Origin: Marinobacter aromaticivorans
Lineage (GTDB): Bacteria; Pseudomonadota; Gammaproteobacteria; Pseudomonadales; Oleiphilaceae
Direction of reading: 5' to 3'
Length of the DNA: 64,000 nt
NCBI RefSeq assembly: GCF_002806975.1
Contig: NZ_NIHD01000006.1
Location: 62,001 to 126,000, forward strand
Shown one piece after another: positions 10,336 to 18,644 of this stretch. The position numbers were made by a program, and so were the translations under genes. Within the stretch, counting starts at the first letter, position 1, and every line of letters begins with the position of its first letter. A model generated the notes under the pieces. The model worked only from the letters and a program-made list of their open reading frames with translations. It was not told where the DNA came from and did no database searches.

Positions 10336-10483
10336 GAAGCAGTCTTTGGAGACAGGCCGTGGACCCTGCCTTTGTGTGATGCATTTTGCCCCGGTTTTTC
10401 TTATGATACCGCGTCAACTGAAGGGGAGCAGGCCTTGCTCTTATTCAGCATTCTCATTTGGAACATTGAATCAGGAGATCACT

Positions 10484-11098
10484 GTGGAACTGGCATGCCT
10501 TGACCTTGAGGGTGTATTGATCCCGGAAATATGGATTGCGTTTGCAGAAAAGACCGGCATTGAAGAGCTCAAGGCGACAACCCGTGATATTCCGGATTAC
10601 GATGTTCTGATGAAGCAGCGCCTGAAACTGCTGGACCAGCACGGATACGGCCTGCCACAGATTCAGGAAGTGATCAGCGAGCTGGACCCGCTGCCGGGTG
10701 CGCGGGAGTTTCTGGACTGGTTGCGCGAGCGGTTTCAGGTGGTGATTCTTTCCGACACCTTCTACGAATTCGCCATGCCGCTGATGAAAAAACTGGGTTA
10801 CCCCACGCTGCTCTGCCACAAACTGGAAGTGGCAGAGAACGGCCAGATAACCAACTACCTGCTGCGCCAGCGCGACCCCAAGCGCCAGTCCGTGCGTGCT
10901 TTTCAACTGTTGAACTATCGCGTAATCGCAACGGGTGACTCCTACAACGACACCACCATGCTGGGGCAGGCGGAAGCCGGCATTCTGTTCCACGCACCGC
11001 AGAATGTGATCGACGAGTTCCCGCAGTACCCGGCTGTGCAGGAGTTTGAGGAACTGAAACAGGAGTTTCTGAAGGCGAGCGCTGTACACTCTGCCTGA
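10484..11098 (+). CDS. thrH: ThrH, phosphoserine phosphatase / homoserine phosphotransferase
   Basis: 204 residues from a GTG start at 10484 with AGGAG at 10473-10477. The frame is open farther upstream, but residues before this point are not family-like and the protein from here begins MELACLDLEGV as ThrH does. HAD-superfamily motifs: DLEGV (D7, E9), SDT in VILSDTFYEF, and GDSYNDTTML. ThrH of Pseudomonas aeruginosa (205 residues) dephosphorylates phosphoserine and can transfer phosphate to homoserine, linking serine and threonine synthesis. It converges on pabB across a strong hairpin. Confidence 0.92.
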   Translation: MELACLDLEGVLIPEIWIAFAEKTGIEELKATTRDIPDYDVLMKQRLKLLDQHGYGLPQIQEVISELDPLPGAREFLDWLRERFQVVILSDTFYEFAMPLMKKLGYPTLLCHKLEVAENGQITNYLLRQRDPKRQSVRAFQLLNYRVIATGDSYNDTTMLGQAEAGILFHAPQNVIDEFPQYPAVQEFEELKQEFLKASAVHSA

Positions 11099-11137
11099 TC
11101 CCGCTAATCGTCGAAGGTGCCTCATCAGCATGCAATC

Positions 11138-11168
11138 GAATCAGGGCGGCTAGCATTCGCCCTGATTC
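11138..11168 (+). terminator. Perfect 11-bp hairpin ending thrH and spanning the pabB stop codon
   Basis: GAATCAGGGCG (11138-11148) pairs with CGCCCTGATTC (11158-11168) across GCTAGCATT. On the plus strand AGCTTTTCC follows, so it reads as a thrH terminator. The right arm is the last codons of pabB on the other strand and the pabB stop (TAG, 11152-11150) lies in the loop. On the minus strand there is no U-tract. Confidence 0.6.
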
Positions 11169-12586
11169 AGCTTTTCCAGGAAATCCATCAGCGGCTTCAC
11201 TTTGGTAAGCGTCTCCTGGTATTCGCTCTCGGGGTCCGAGTCCGCAACAATGCCACCGCCACCCCAGCAGCGAATGGTTCCGTGCTCTTCACCGGCCGCA
11301 TCAGTCTGCTCGTTCTCGCACAGCATGGTTCGGATGGCAATGTTGCTGTCCAGTGTGCCGTCCAGCCCATAATAAAAGATGGATCCGCAATAGGGCCCGC
11401 GCCAGTGGGGTTCAAGCTCCCGGATGATTTCCATGGCACGGATTTTCGGGGCGCCGGTTATGGAGCCGCCCGGGAAGGCATCGAACAGGGCTTTAAGAGG
11501 TGACACGCCCTCGGCTAGTTCGGCGCGGATGTGGCTGACCAGGTGGTGTACGTTGGGGTAAGACTCCAGGGCAAACAGGCTGTCTACCGTTACAGACCCG
11601 GCTGTTGCGTGAAGGCTCAGATCGTTGCGAAGTAAGTCCACAATCATCAGGTTTTCGGCGCGGTCTTTTTCGGATGCTTCCAGTTCAGCAGCATAGGCTG
11701 TGTCCTCAGCAGACGTTTTGCCTCTTGGTCGCGTGCCTTTAATGGGGCTGGTTTTAACTGAGCGCCCGCGAATTTCCAGAAAACGCTCAGGAGAAATTGA
11801 CAGCATGGCACCAGTTCCGGTTTTCAGGAAAGCGCTGTAAGGGGTGGGGTTGGCTTCGGCCAATGATTTAAAAGCTTGCCAGGGGTTTCCCTCGTAACTG
11901 CCCCGAAACTCCTGGGAAAGATTTACCTGGTAGCAGTCGCCTGCATCGATGTAATCCTTGACCGTTCCTACGCCAGCAACGAATTCGCTTGCAGACTGGC
12001 GTGGGGCAAACAGCTTCACCATTTTCCAGGGTTCGGCTGTGCTTGCGAACTTTGCCGACATTCGGGATTTTTGGTCTTGCGAGGTATCCCTTGGCTCTCT
12101 GGAAAGCCATTGCCGAATCGCACCCTGAATCTGATTTGGGCATTCGGGATGAACCCAAAGGTGGTAAGTATCCGTTGCCCGGTTGTGGCTGGCGGCCCAC
12201 AGGTAAAAGCCGGCGAAGAGCAGCGGGGTTGCAGGTGCAGGGCACAGGGGAGAAAGGCGGGGTTCTTTCTGATACCCGAATTCGTAACTCAGGAAACCGA
12301 CCCACCCGCCGGTTAAAAAAGACAGCGACTCCTGTAAAGGGACTTCGTAGCGCTGAACCAGGCTCTCCATCTCTGCGGACAGCTTGTTCGTGTTCAGAAC
12401 GCCACCAGGGTTCCTGCTACCAACACGTTTTATTGCAATCGCGCAGGCCGTAAAACCACTGAATGACCCACGACCGTTACCGGCCCCGACACTCCCCAAG
12501 TAGGCAAAGTCCAACTCATTGGCTGCTTGTGCCAGCAATTGTTCATAGTCTTCGCGGCTAATCAAGGTGGAAGTAGGAAGTGGCAA
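11150..12586 (-). CDS. pabB: PabB, aminodeoxychorismate synthase component I
   Basis: 478 residues. With PabA it converts chorismate and glutamine to 4-amino-4-deoxychorismate for folate synthesis. The chorismate-binding domain shows PIKGTRPRG with the PabB-specific lysine K283 (anthranilate synthases have alanine there), then DLLRNDLS, GGSITGAPK and GGGIVADSDP. The N-terminal half is the usual divergent TrpE/PabB-type domain. The start is a TTG with GGAG five bases upstream; no ATG lies nearby in frame. The gene stands alone; pabA and pabC are not in this window, while folC and aroC are. Confidence 0.93.
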   Translation of the reverse strand: MPLPTSTLISREDYEQLLAQAANELDFAYLGSVGAGNGRGSFSGFTACAIAIKRVGSRNPGGVLNTNKLSAEMESLVQRYEVPLQESLSFLTGGWVGFLSYEFGYQKEPRLSPLCPAPATPLLFAGFYLWAASHNRATDTYHLWVHPECPNQIQGAIRQWLSREPRDTSQDQKSRMSAKFASTAEPWKMVKLFAPRQSASEFVAGVGTVKDYIDAGDCYQVNLSQEFRGSYEGNPWQAFKSLAEANPTPYSAFLKTGTGAMLSISPERFLEIRGRSVKTSPIKGTRPRGKTSAEDTAYAAELEASEKDRAENLMIVDLLRNDLSLHATAGSVTVDSLFALESYPNVHHLVSHIRAELAEGVSPLKALFDAFPGGSITGAPKIRAMEIIRELEPHWRGPYCGSIFYYGLDGTLDSNIAIRTMLCENEQTDAAGEEHGTIRCWGGGGIVADSDPESEYQETLTKVKPLMDFLEKLNQGEC

Positions 12587-12766
12587 ATTAACTCCGGTTA
12601 ATTGGAAGAATGATACTCAGGCCACAAAACGGGCATTGTTTGCATGATGCGGGCCCTGATCTAATCAAAGTGGTGAACACGTCCCTGGTAGCAGACTAGG
12701 GGTGAGGGTTCTGTATTATCAACAAAGATTTATGCATTAAGCGAGAAACATAAACAGAGGTGGTTC

Positions 12767-13339
12767 ATGGCTCAGTGGTCCAGAGTTATCAAGATATCTA
12801 TTGTATTATTTCTATCCATAGTTACCAGCGCATACGCTCAGCAGCCAACGAATTACGAAGACCATGTGCTGTCAGATGGAAAGTTGGACCCTGAAGAGCT
12901 AGCTGTCGTAGTAAAGATCGCACGAGCTGACCTCAAGCATCTGACGGAAAAAGCACTGGAATATGTTGAGCGAGACTTACGTGCTTCAGGCATCTTCTCT
13001 CCGAAAGCATGGATGCTTCTTAAAGATGGCACGATTAAGCCCCTGAAAATTGAGCAAGACGCAGAAGCAAGCGCGCCGACCAAGATAAAGTTGGTTCTTT
13101 ATCGGGCGGGTTTGCGATCTGTTGCACGTCATGGACAAATCCACGCGGCAGTTATTGTCTACCCAGGCTCGTTTGACAAGGATGGTGATAAAAAACCTGT
13201 CGTTGTAATTGAACATGAGCACAGGTTAGGTGTGTCGGGGCTGAAGCTGGTTCCCATCAAAATGGAAGATGGGGTTCCGCAATTTGCCGCTCATATATCA
13301 CAAAAAAAGCCCTTTGAATTCTTCTACGACGGCGGGTAA
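12767..13339 (+). CDS. Exported protein of unknown function
   Basis: 190 residues. A Sec signal peptide is clear: charged start, hydrophobic core VIKISIVLFLSIVTS, then AYA-QQ with cleavage near residue 25. The mature part is helical first (about 30-75), then alternates short beta-like segments with VVVIEHEHRLGVSGLKLVPI near the end. No family is recognised. AGAGGTGG lies before the ATG. Base composition is visibly AT-richer than the flanking genes and the codons are less GC-biased, compatible with acquisition by transfer. Followed after 190 bases by another exported-protein gene on the same strand. Confidence 0.7.
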   Translation: MAQWSRVIKISIVLFLSIVTSAYAQQPTNYEDHVLSDGKLDPEELAVVVKIARADLKHLTEKALEYVERDLRASGIFSPKAWMLLKDGTIKPLKIEQDAEASAPTKIKLVLYRAGLRSVARHGQIHAAVIVYPGSFDKDGDKKPVVVIEHEHRLGVSGLKLVPIKMEDGVPQFAAHISQKKPFEFFYDGG

Positions 13340-13451
13340 AGCCCAGATATCTATAAAGCACCCCGCTAAAATGCTCTTTTGCTGGCTGGTGTGACAAATT
13401 GTTACGAAGTGTGAATGCACTCACGGAATAAGAGTGTAAAACAATCTTAAA

Positions 13452-13523
13452 TGAGTTTGTGGAGTGGCGAACTCCACATCCAAACTAAAAACTCAGATAA
13501 CAAAAAATGAGTTGATTAAGGAG
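13452..13523 (+). promoter_or_regulatory. Foldable leader of the FilA-like gene with alternative pairings
   Basis: A perfect 8-bp hairpin TGTGGAGT/ACTCCACA (13458-13478, loop GGCGA) is followed by AACTCA at 13490-13495. That hexamer can pair either with TGAGTT at 13452-13457, enclosing the hairpin, or with TGAGTT at 13508-13513, four bases before the ribosome-binding site AAGGAG (13518-13523). The two pairings exclude each other, so the leader could modulate translation. Regulation is inference. Confidence 0.35.
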
Positions 13524-13529
13524 ATAACA

Positions 13530-14486
13530 ATGAAAGGCCTGAAAAAAATTGCTCTGGCAACAGCTATCGCAGCTGCACCTTTTGCAGCCAACGCAGAACT
13601 GCAAGCACTGAACGACACCGCAATGGGCGACGTCACCGGTCAGGCCGGTGTCACCATTGAGCTTGAAACTCGTGTATCCATCGGTGAGTTCACTTATACC
13701 GACGAAGGTACATTCGCGGTAAGCGATATTGAGATTGGCGGTGCTGCAACTAGTCAGTCCACGTCGGCTGCCGGCTATGTCTCCAGTGGCGCAACAGCTA
13801 CTGATGGCAGACTGCTTGATAACCTGAAGATTGATATTGATATCGCCGACGACGGCGATGCGATTATTCACGTAGGCAGTTTACAAGAAGATGCCAATGG
13901 CGACCCAGTGCCAATTGACTGGGGTATGACGGCTGGCTCTATGGAGCTGCGTGGTAACGGCGGCCAGAACACGGTTCTCGTGTCGAATCTTGATGCCTGG
14001 GGTCTGCTTGGCGCACTCGACATTCGAGTTGATACTGATGATGTTGGCGGCCAAGCTGGAACGGGTACGTTGAATCTTGATGCGGCATTTACTGTTCAAG
14101 AAATGAGCTTTGATGCAGATTTTATCGCACTCGGAGTCAAAGAAATGAGCATCAATAGCTCTGAGGCTGGCGGTGAGGTTCTTGGTCAAGCCGGACTGGT
14201 TGCTATTTTTGCTGAAGATCCTACAAATCCAACACCGGAAGAGCTGAGAAAAGTGGGTCTGGCCCAAAAAGGCTTTGCGATCGTTGGCATTAGTGTATAT
14301 AAGGGCAACGGCCTCGCTGCTAGTACCTCGTCACACGCTAAGACCGGTGTTTTACGTGTAGATGTTGATGATGTATTAATGGATATCAATGTTGGACAAA
14401 CCATTATTGGTGGCACAAACATTGGTACCATCGGTATCGATAACCTGCACGTTAGCGAAACCAAGCTGGCTGTATACGGTCACTAA
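13530..14486 (+). CDS. FilA-like / DUF6160-type exported protein
   Basis: 318 residues from ATG 13530, which has AAGGAG at 13518-13523; an upstream in-frame start at 13464 would put junk before the signal peptide. Signal peptide MKGLKKIALATAIAAAPFAANA, cleaved near residue 22. The mature start, ELQALNDTAMGDVTGQAGV, matches the conserved opening of the 'putative pilus system protein FilA' / DUF6160 family as I remember it. The rest is Gly/Asp/Ala-rich with short alternating hydrophobic strands (for example LKIDIDIADDGDAIIHVG) suggesting a beta-solenoid. No catalytic motif, no cysteine. Function is unknown; outer-surface or periplasmic structural role is inference. Followed by a strong terminator. 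Confidence 0.65.
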   Translation: MKGLKKIALATAIAAAPFAANAELQALNDTAMGDVTGQAGVTIELETRVSIGEFTYTDEGTFAVSDIEIGGAATSQSTSAAGYVSSGATATDGRLLDNLKIDIDIADDGDAIIHVGSLQEDANGDPVPIDWGMTAGSMELRGNGGQNTVLVSNLDAWGLLGALDIRVDTDDVGGQAGTGTLNLDAAFTVQEMSFDADFIALGVKEMSINSSEAGGEVLGQAGLVAIFAEDPTNPTPEELRKVGLAQKGFAIVGISVYKGNGLAASTSSHAKTGVLRVDVDDVLMDINVGQTIIGGTNIGTIGIDNLHVSETKLAVYGH

Positions 14487-14514
14487 TCTGACCTGAACGC
14501 CAATGGTAACGAAG

Positions 14515-14537
14515 CGCCCCGCTCTGCGGGGCGTTTT
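14515..14537 (+). terminator. Intrinsic terminator of the FilA-like gene
   Basis: CGCCCCGC (14515-14522) pairs with GCGGGGCG (14526-14533) across TCT and is followed by TTTT (14534-14537) and CGTT. Lies 29 bases after the stop codon. Confidence 0.85.
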
Positions 14538-14557
14538 CGTTATTGGAAAGGCAATAA

Positions 14558-14590
14558 AAAACGGCAGCTTAAAAAAATAGCTGCCGTTTT
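14558..14590. terminator. Bidirectional terminator between convergent exported-protein genes
   Basis: AAAACGGCAGCT (14558-14569) pairs perfectly with AGCTGCCGTTTT (14579-14590). A-tract before and T-tract after the GC stem make it usable from both strands, serving the FilA-like gene as a second stop and the minus-strand gene ending at 14629 as its main one. Confidence 0.8.
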
Positions 14591-14628
14591 GTTATACGCC
14601 TGAGCGATTGAAGCAGAAAAAAACGTGC

Positions 14629-15306
14629 CTACTGATCAGGCACCTGAATAGAAAGATCAAACCCACCCCCCGGTCTGGGCGTCAGTGTGATCGGCCCTTC
14701 GTTAATACCCTGCGGTAGCTGAATCCGGTCTATGCCCGGCGGATTGCCGATGGAAAAGTTCACGTTTTGCCCGTCAAAACCAATGCCAAGTTGATCGTTA
14801 AGAAAGGTCTGGGTAAAAGGCTCGTCCGGGATCTGCATTTGCTGGCCGAAAATCAGTGGCGGTATGTTCGGTGTGAACTCTGCTGGTGGCTGGGCTCTGG
14901 CCAGTTCTTCCTGGGGCAGAAGCAAGGCGCGGCGCAGGAATTCTTCTTCGGCATTTGCCAGGGCATCGGATCTGCCTTCCTCGGTCAGCCGCTGCGAGGC
15001 TTCCCGGTAGGCTTCTTCTTCGGCTTCCGTAATAACGGGCTCACCGGGTGAAATCGTCAGGGCACGGATTATCCGCTTGCGATCGGCTTCGGTTTTCCGG
15101 TTCTCTTTCGGGACTACAATAACCGCCGAATCCTTAACATAGGTTTCGACCATTTCGTCGGAGCTCATTACCTGAACACCAGCAATAGCGGGCAGCGCGG
15201 CTGAGCCGGCGAGTGCCAAGGCAATGCCAGCAGCGAGCCGGGCAGGGTGTTTACGCAAAAATGCCGCGCCAGCGTTACTTGCGGCGGGCCGGTGTTGGTG
15301 GTTCAT
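14629..15306 (-). CDS. Exported protein of unknown function
   Basis: 225 residues with a long signal peptide: charged N-terminus (MNHQHRP...RKHPAR), hydrophobic LAAGIALALAGSAALPAIA, cleavage near residue 42. The mature part has a basic/charged segment (about 60-80), a glutamate-rich helical stretch (about 93-135, EAEEEAYREA... EEEFLRRALL), then a proline/glycine-rich C-terminus with short strand-like repeats (GIGFDGQNVNFSIG). No cysteine in the mature part and no family recognised. AGAGG precedes the ATG. Convergent with the FilA-like gene; a shared function is possible but unproven. Confidence 0.65.
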   Translation of the reverse strand: MNHQHRPAASNAGAAFLRKHPARLAAGIALALAGSAALPAIAGVQVMSSDEMVETYVKDSAVIVVPKENRKTEADRKRIIRALTISPGEPVITEAEEEAYREASQRLTEEGRSDALANAEEEFLRRALLLPQEELARAQPPAEFTPNIPPLIFGQQMQIPDEPFTQTFLNDQLGIGFDGQNVNFSIGNPPGIDRIQLPQGINEGPITLTPRPGGGFDLSIQVPDQ

Positions 15307-15492
15307 AATCTGGCCTCTTGCTGCGATAAGCTCAGGTACGAGGCGTGTCTGAGGCTACAGCAATCAGTACGCTTCTCTCTTATTATGAGTATTCGGGTTG
15401 TCGGGAAGCATTTCAAGCGCGATGGTATGAGTTTGTGACCAGATCTTTGGATACGTTGAACTTTCAGGGGATAACATGGCCTCAGGGGCACA

Positions 15493-16530
15493 ATGAACAG
15501 ATTATTTCGTAGCCGCTGGCAGCGCTGGATAAATCGCCGGATTCCACGGTCGGATGTCCAGTTACTCACCCAGAGAAACCTCTTCATTCTGCCGACCGCC
15601 GCGGGTGTGGTGTTTGGCATGCTGTTGCTGATCATGCTCATCACCGGTATCAATTACCAGAACAGCCTTATCTACCTGGTAACGTTTCTGCTGGGGGCTG
15701 TCTTTGTGGGGGCCATGCACCAGACTCACCGCAATCTTTCCGGCCTGGAGTTGACACTGGTTCAGGCCGGTGAGGGTTTTGCAGGGGATGACATCGTGTT
15801 CCGGTTGCGGGCGACCGCCGGCAAAGACGATGCCATAGCCCTGACCTTGTCTGCCAACGACCTTTCTGTGGCTGTGGGTTACGTGCCTTCCGGCCAGTCG
15901 GTTGACGTAGCTCTGCCCGTGCCTTCGGCGTACCGGGGGTATTTACGCCCCGAGAGTATCCGTATTGAAACCCGCTTTCCCTTTGGGCTGCTGAAAGCCT
16001 GGTCGTGGATGAGGCCCATGGCAGCGGGTGTGGTATATCCGCGGCCCATTGCGGCGCCCGAGGTGCTCAGCACCCTGGCTGATGGTGAGCAAACGGCCAG
16101 TTCCCGCTCTCCCGAAGGCAATGATCACGCCGAGTTGAGGCCCTGGCGTGAAGGGGATTTGAGCCAGCGTGTGATGTGGAAGCGGTTCGCCCGCAGTGGC
16201 CAGATGGTGGTGGCGGACTGGGAAGCCGATAAAGGCAGCCCGCACTGGCTTGATTTCAATGCCTTTCCGGGGGCGGATCATGAATTACGGCTCAGCTACC
16301 TGTCCTGGCTTGTGCTTGAACGGGGCCGGGCCGGCGCGAGGTTCGGGCTGAATCTGCCGGGGCAGGTGATTGAACCCGATAGCGGTGCGGCTCATGTAAC
16401 CCGCTGCCATCGGGCGCTGGCAGTCTGGGGCGAGGAGAAGCCGAGAGATGCGTTTGCAGAGCCCCACGGTACGCGCACTGGCATGGATACAAGCCGGTCC
16501 GGGAACGCCATGGCAGGAGAGCGGTCATGA
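15493..16530 (+). CDS. DUF58 domain-containing membrane protein
   Basis: 345 residues. Two membrane helices near the N-terminus (about 32-52 and 55-72) are followed by a cytosolic or periplasmic domain with the DUF58 signature: PEGNDHAELRPWREGD ... RVMWKRFARSG ... VADWE (about 210-250), a von Willebrand-like fold in related proteins. It overlaps the tgpA start by 4 bases. In many gammaproteobacteria the order is moxR ATPase-DUF58-tgpA; the MoxR gene is not adjacent here, since the upstream neighbour is a divergent exported-protein gene. Precise function unknown. Confidence 0.88.
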   Translation: MNRLFRSRWQRWINRRIPRSDVQLLTQRNLFILPTAAGVVFGMLLLIMLITGINYQNSLIYLVTFLLGAVFVGAMHQTHRNLSGLELTLVQAGEGFAGDDIVFRLRATAGKDDAIALTLSANDLSVAVGYVPSGQSVDVALPVPSAYRGYLRPESIRIETRFPFGLLKAWSWMRPMAAGVVYPRPIAAPEVLSTLADGEQTASSRSPEGNDHAELRPWREGDLSQRVMWKRFARSGQMVVADWEADKGSPHWLDFNAFPGADHELRLSYLSWLVLERGRAGARFGLNLPGQVIEPDSGAAHVTRCHRALAVWGEEKPRDAFAEPHGTRTGMDTSRSGNAMAGERS

Positions 16531-18644
16531 GCCTATTGAATCGCGGAAACAAGCCGGTTGAAACACGGGTTGACAGCCTTCCGTCCCGCGCCTTGCTCTG
16601 GTTGATGGCCAGTTTTGCCCTGTTACTGACGCCCCAGATTGACCGGTTGCCGGTATGGTTGATTATTGCCTGTATTGCGTTGGCAGGCTGGCGATGGCTG
16701 GCTCAACTGGGCCGCGTACGCCTGCCGGGCCGCTGGCTGCGTGGCGGGATCATGCTGGCTCTTGTTGCTGTGTATCTGATTGGGGTGCAGGGGAGCTTCA
16801 CCGTGGATACCGCAGCTTCGTTCTTTGTGTTGACGGTTGGCTTGAAATGGCTGGAAACCCGCACCTCCCGTGATTTCTATGTTCTTTTCTATATTCTGGT
16901 GTACCTGGCCACGGTGAATTTCCTGTTCCACCAGGAAATTCACTGGGCGTTGGTGAACATTGGCGCCATTGCGCTGTTGCTGATCGGATTGCAGGTGCTT
17001 AATGCCCCGGAGTTGCCGGGAGGTGTGAAGGCTGGCTGGCGCCGCTTGGGTGTCATGCTCCTGAAGGTTTTGCCAATAGTAGTGCTTCTGTTCGTGTTTT
17101 TCCCCCGGATGGCGCCTTTGTGGAGTGTGCCACTGGTATCTGGCCAGGCTCGCACCGGGATCAGCGACACAATGCGGCCGGGGGACATATCCAGCCTGGC
17201 CCAAAGCAGTGAGCGGGCCTTTCGGGTGACCTTCGGCGGTGCCATGCCACAATATCGTGACAGATACTGGCGTGGATTGATCCTGGATACTCTGGATAAT
17301 GGCACCTGGCGCCAGAGCGGCTATGAGCCCTATCGCCGCCCCGGACGGGTTAACGTGGATGGCGGCGTGGGTGATCTCAAGCCCAATGAGTACGATGTAC
17401 TGATGGAGCCAACGGACCAGCGCTGGGCCTTCGCTCTTGCGGATTCGGTGGCGGTGTCGGATAACGTGGTTCAGGAAGCAGATAACCTGTTCCGTTTCCG
17501 CCGCCCGGCTGACAGCCCGATTCGCTACAGGCTGGCGCTCCAGAATACCGGAGAAACTGCAACGGAAACCCTGGAGCAGCGGGAAGCGCATCGTTACCTT
17601 CAGCTCCCGGCTGAGGGTAACCCCCGGGCCCGGATTCTGGCCGGGGAACTGAAGGGCTCAACCGGTGACCTGGGGGTGATTCGTGCACTGCTTAACCGTT
17701 TCCGGGAACAGCCTTATTACTACACTCTGCGACCGCCTCAAATGCCGGATAATGGTATCGACAGCCTGCTGTTTGATCAAAAACGCGGGTTCTGTGCCCA
17801 CTACGCGGGCGCCACCACCTTTGTGTTGCGCGCTGCAGGTATTCCGGCACGGGTTGTTGTGGGTTATCAGGGTGGTGAGAGTGGTGCCGGTGGTGATTAC
17901 CTGATTGTTCGCCAGTATGATGCCCACGCCTGGGTTGAGGCCTGGGTGGAAGGGCAGGGCTGGATTCGTATTGACCCCACAGCCGCGATCGCGCCGGATC
18001 GCATTGAATCGGGTTTGCGGGATGCCGTAGCGGAAGAGGGCTCTTTCCTGGAGAATAACTGGGCTTCGGCACAGCGTTACGGTGATGTTGCCCTTATCCA
18101 GTGGGCCAGCTTGCAGCTCGACCGTATCAACTACCAATGGCAGCGCTGGGTGGTGGGTTACCAGGGCCAGAGCCAGATGGATCTTATGTCACGCTTGCCC
18201 GGCGGCTTTGGTATGCGTGAACTCGGCTACCTGACTGCAGGTATTGTAGGCGCAGGCCTTCTGATCGCCGGTCTTGTCTCTGCCCTGCAAATGCGCCGTG
18301 GCACAAGCCGGGACCGGTACAGGCGAGTGCTGGATGCCTGGTATCAGTTGTGCGCCCGGGCAGGTGTGCCGGTAAGGCACGGAGAAACCCCTTCAACACT
18401 GGCTTCCCGGCTGGCGGCTGCGGAGCCGGCAGTTGCCGACTCGGCCAGGCTTTTTGCCCGAATGGTGAACAGCCATTACTATAAGCACCAAGCAACAGGG
18501 GGCGGAAAAAGCGATGACAAAGGTGAGGCAACCCGCCTGCGCAGATTGTTGGTTACCATGAGGCGGCAGCTTCGCCGCAGCGGCAAAAACCGACCCGCAG
18601 CCTTTCGGGCCACTAAACCGGATTCAGGAAAACAGATTGACTGA
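16527..18644 (+). CDS. tgpA: TgpA-like membrane transglutaminase (DUF3488 and transglutaminase-like domains)
   Basis: 705 residues. Several N-terminal membrane helices (DUF3488 region, about 20-195), then a periplasmic transglutaminase-like domain with an apparent Cys-His-Asp triad: C423 in KRGFCAHYAG, H467 in YDAHAWVE, D483 in RIDPTAA. A further helix follows at about 570-590, and a basic C-terminal tail. TgpA of Pseudomonas aeruginosa is an essential periplasmic transglutaminase; its substrate is unsettled. The start overlaps the DUF58 stop by 4 bases and its stop overlaps holB by 8, so the three genes look translationally coupled. Confidence 0.92.
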   Translation: MSLLNRGNKPVETRVDSLPSRALLWLMASFALLLTPQIDRLPVWLIIACIALAGWRWLAQLGRVRLPGRWLRGGIMLALVAVYLIGVQGSFTVDTAASFFVLTVGLKWLETRTSRDFYVLFYILVYLATVNFLFHQEIHWALVNIGAIALLLIGLQVLNAPELPGGVKAGWRRLGVMLLKVLPIVVLLFVFFPRMAPLWSVPLVSGQARTGISDTMRPGDISSLAQSSERAFRVTFGGAMPQYRDRYWRGLILDTLDNGTWRQSGYEPYRRPGRVNVDGGVGDLKPNEYDVLMEPTDQRWAFALADSVAVSDNVVQEADNLFRFRRPADSPIRYRLALQNTGETATETLEQREAHRYLQLPAEGNPRARILAGELKGSTGDLGVIRALLNRFREQPYYYTLRPPQMPDNGIDSLLFDQKRGFCAHYAGATTFVLRAAGIPARVVVGYQGGESGAGGDYLIVRQYDAHAWVEAWVEGQGWIRIDPTAAIAPDRIESGLRDAVAEEGSFLENNWASAQRYGDVALIQWASLQLDRINYQWQRWVVGYQGQSQMDLMSRLPGGFGMRELGYLTAGIVGAGLLIAGLVSALQMRRGTSRDRYRRVLDAWYQLCARAGVPVRHGETPSTLASRLAAAEPAVADSARLFARMVNSHYYKHQATGGGKSDDKGEATRLRRLLVTMRRQLRRSGKNRPAAFRATKPDSGKQID

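Noticed and set aside
13380..13420. CRP/Vfr-like site (TGTGA...GTTAC) upstream of the FilA-like gene
   Set aside because: Second half-site is degenerate; match is too weak to claim.
13464..13529. Upstream in-frame start of the FilA-like gene
   Set aside because: It would place 22 polar residues before a perfect signal peptide; the ATG at 13530 has AAGGAG at ideal spacing.
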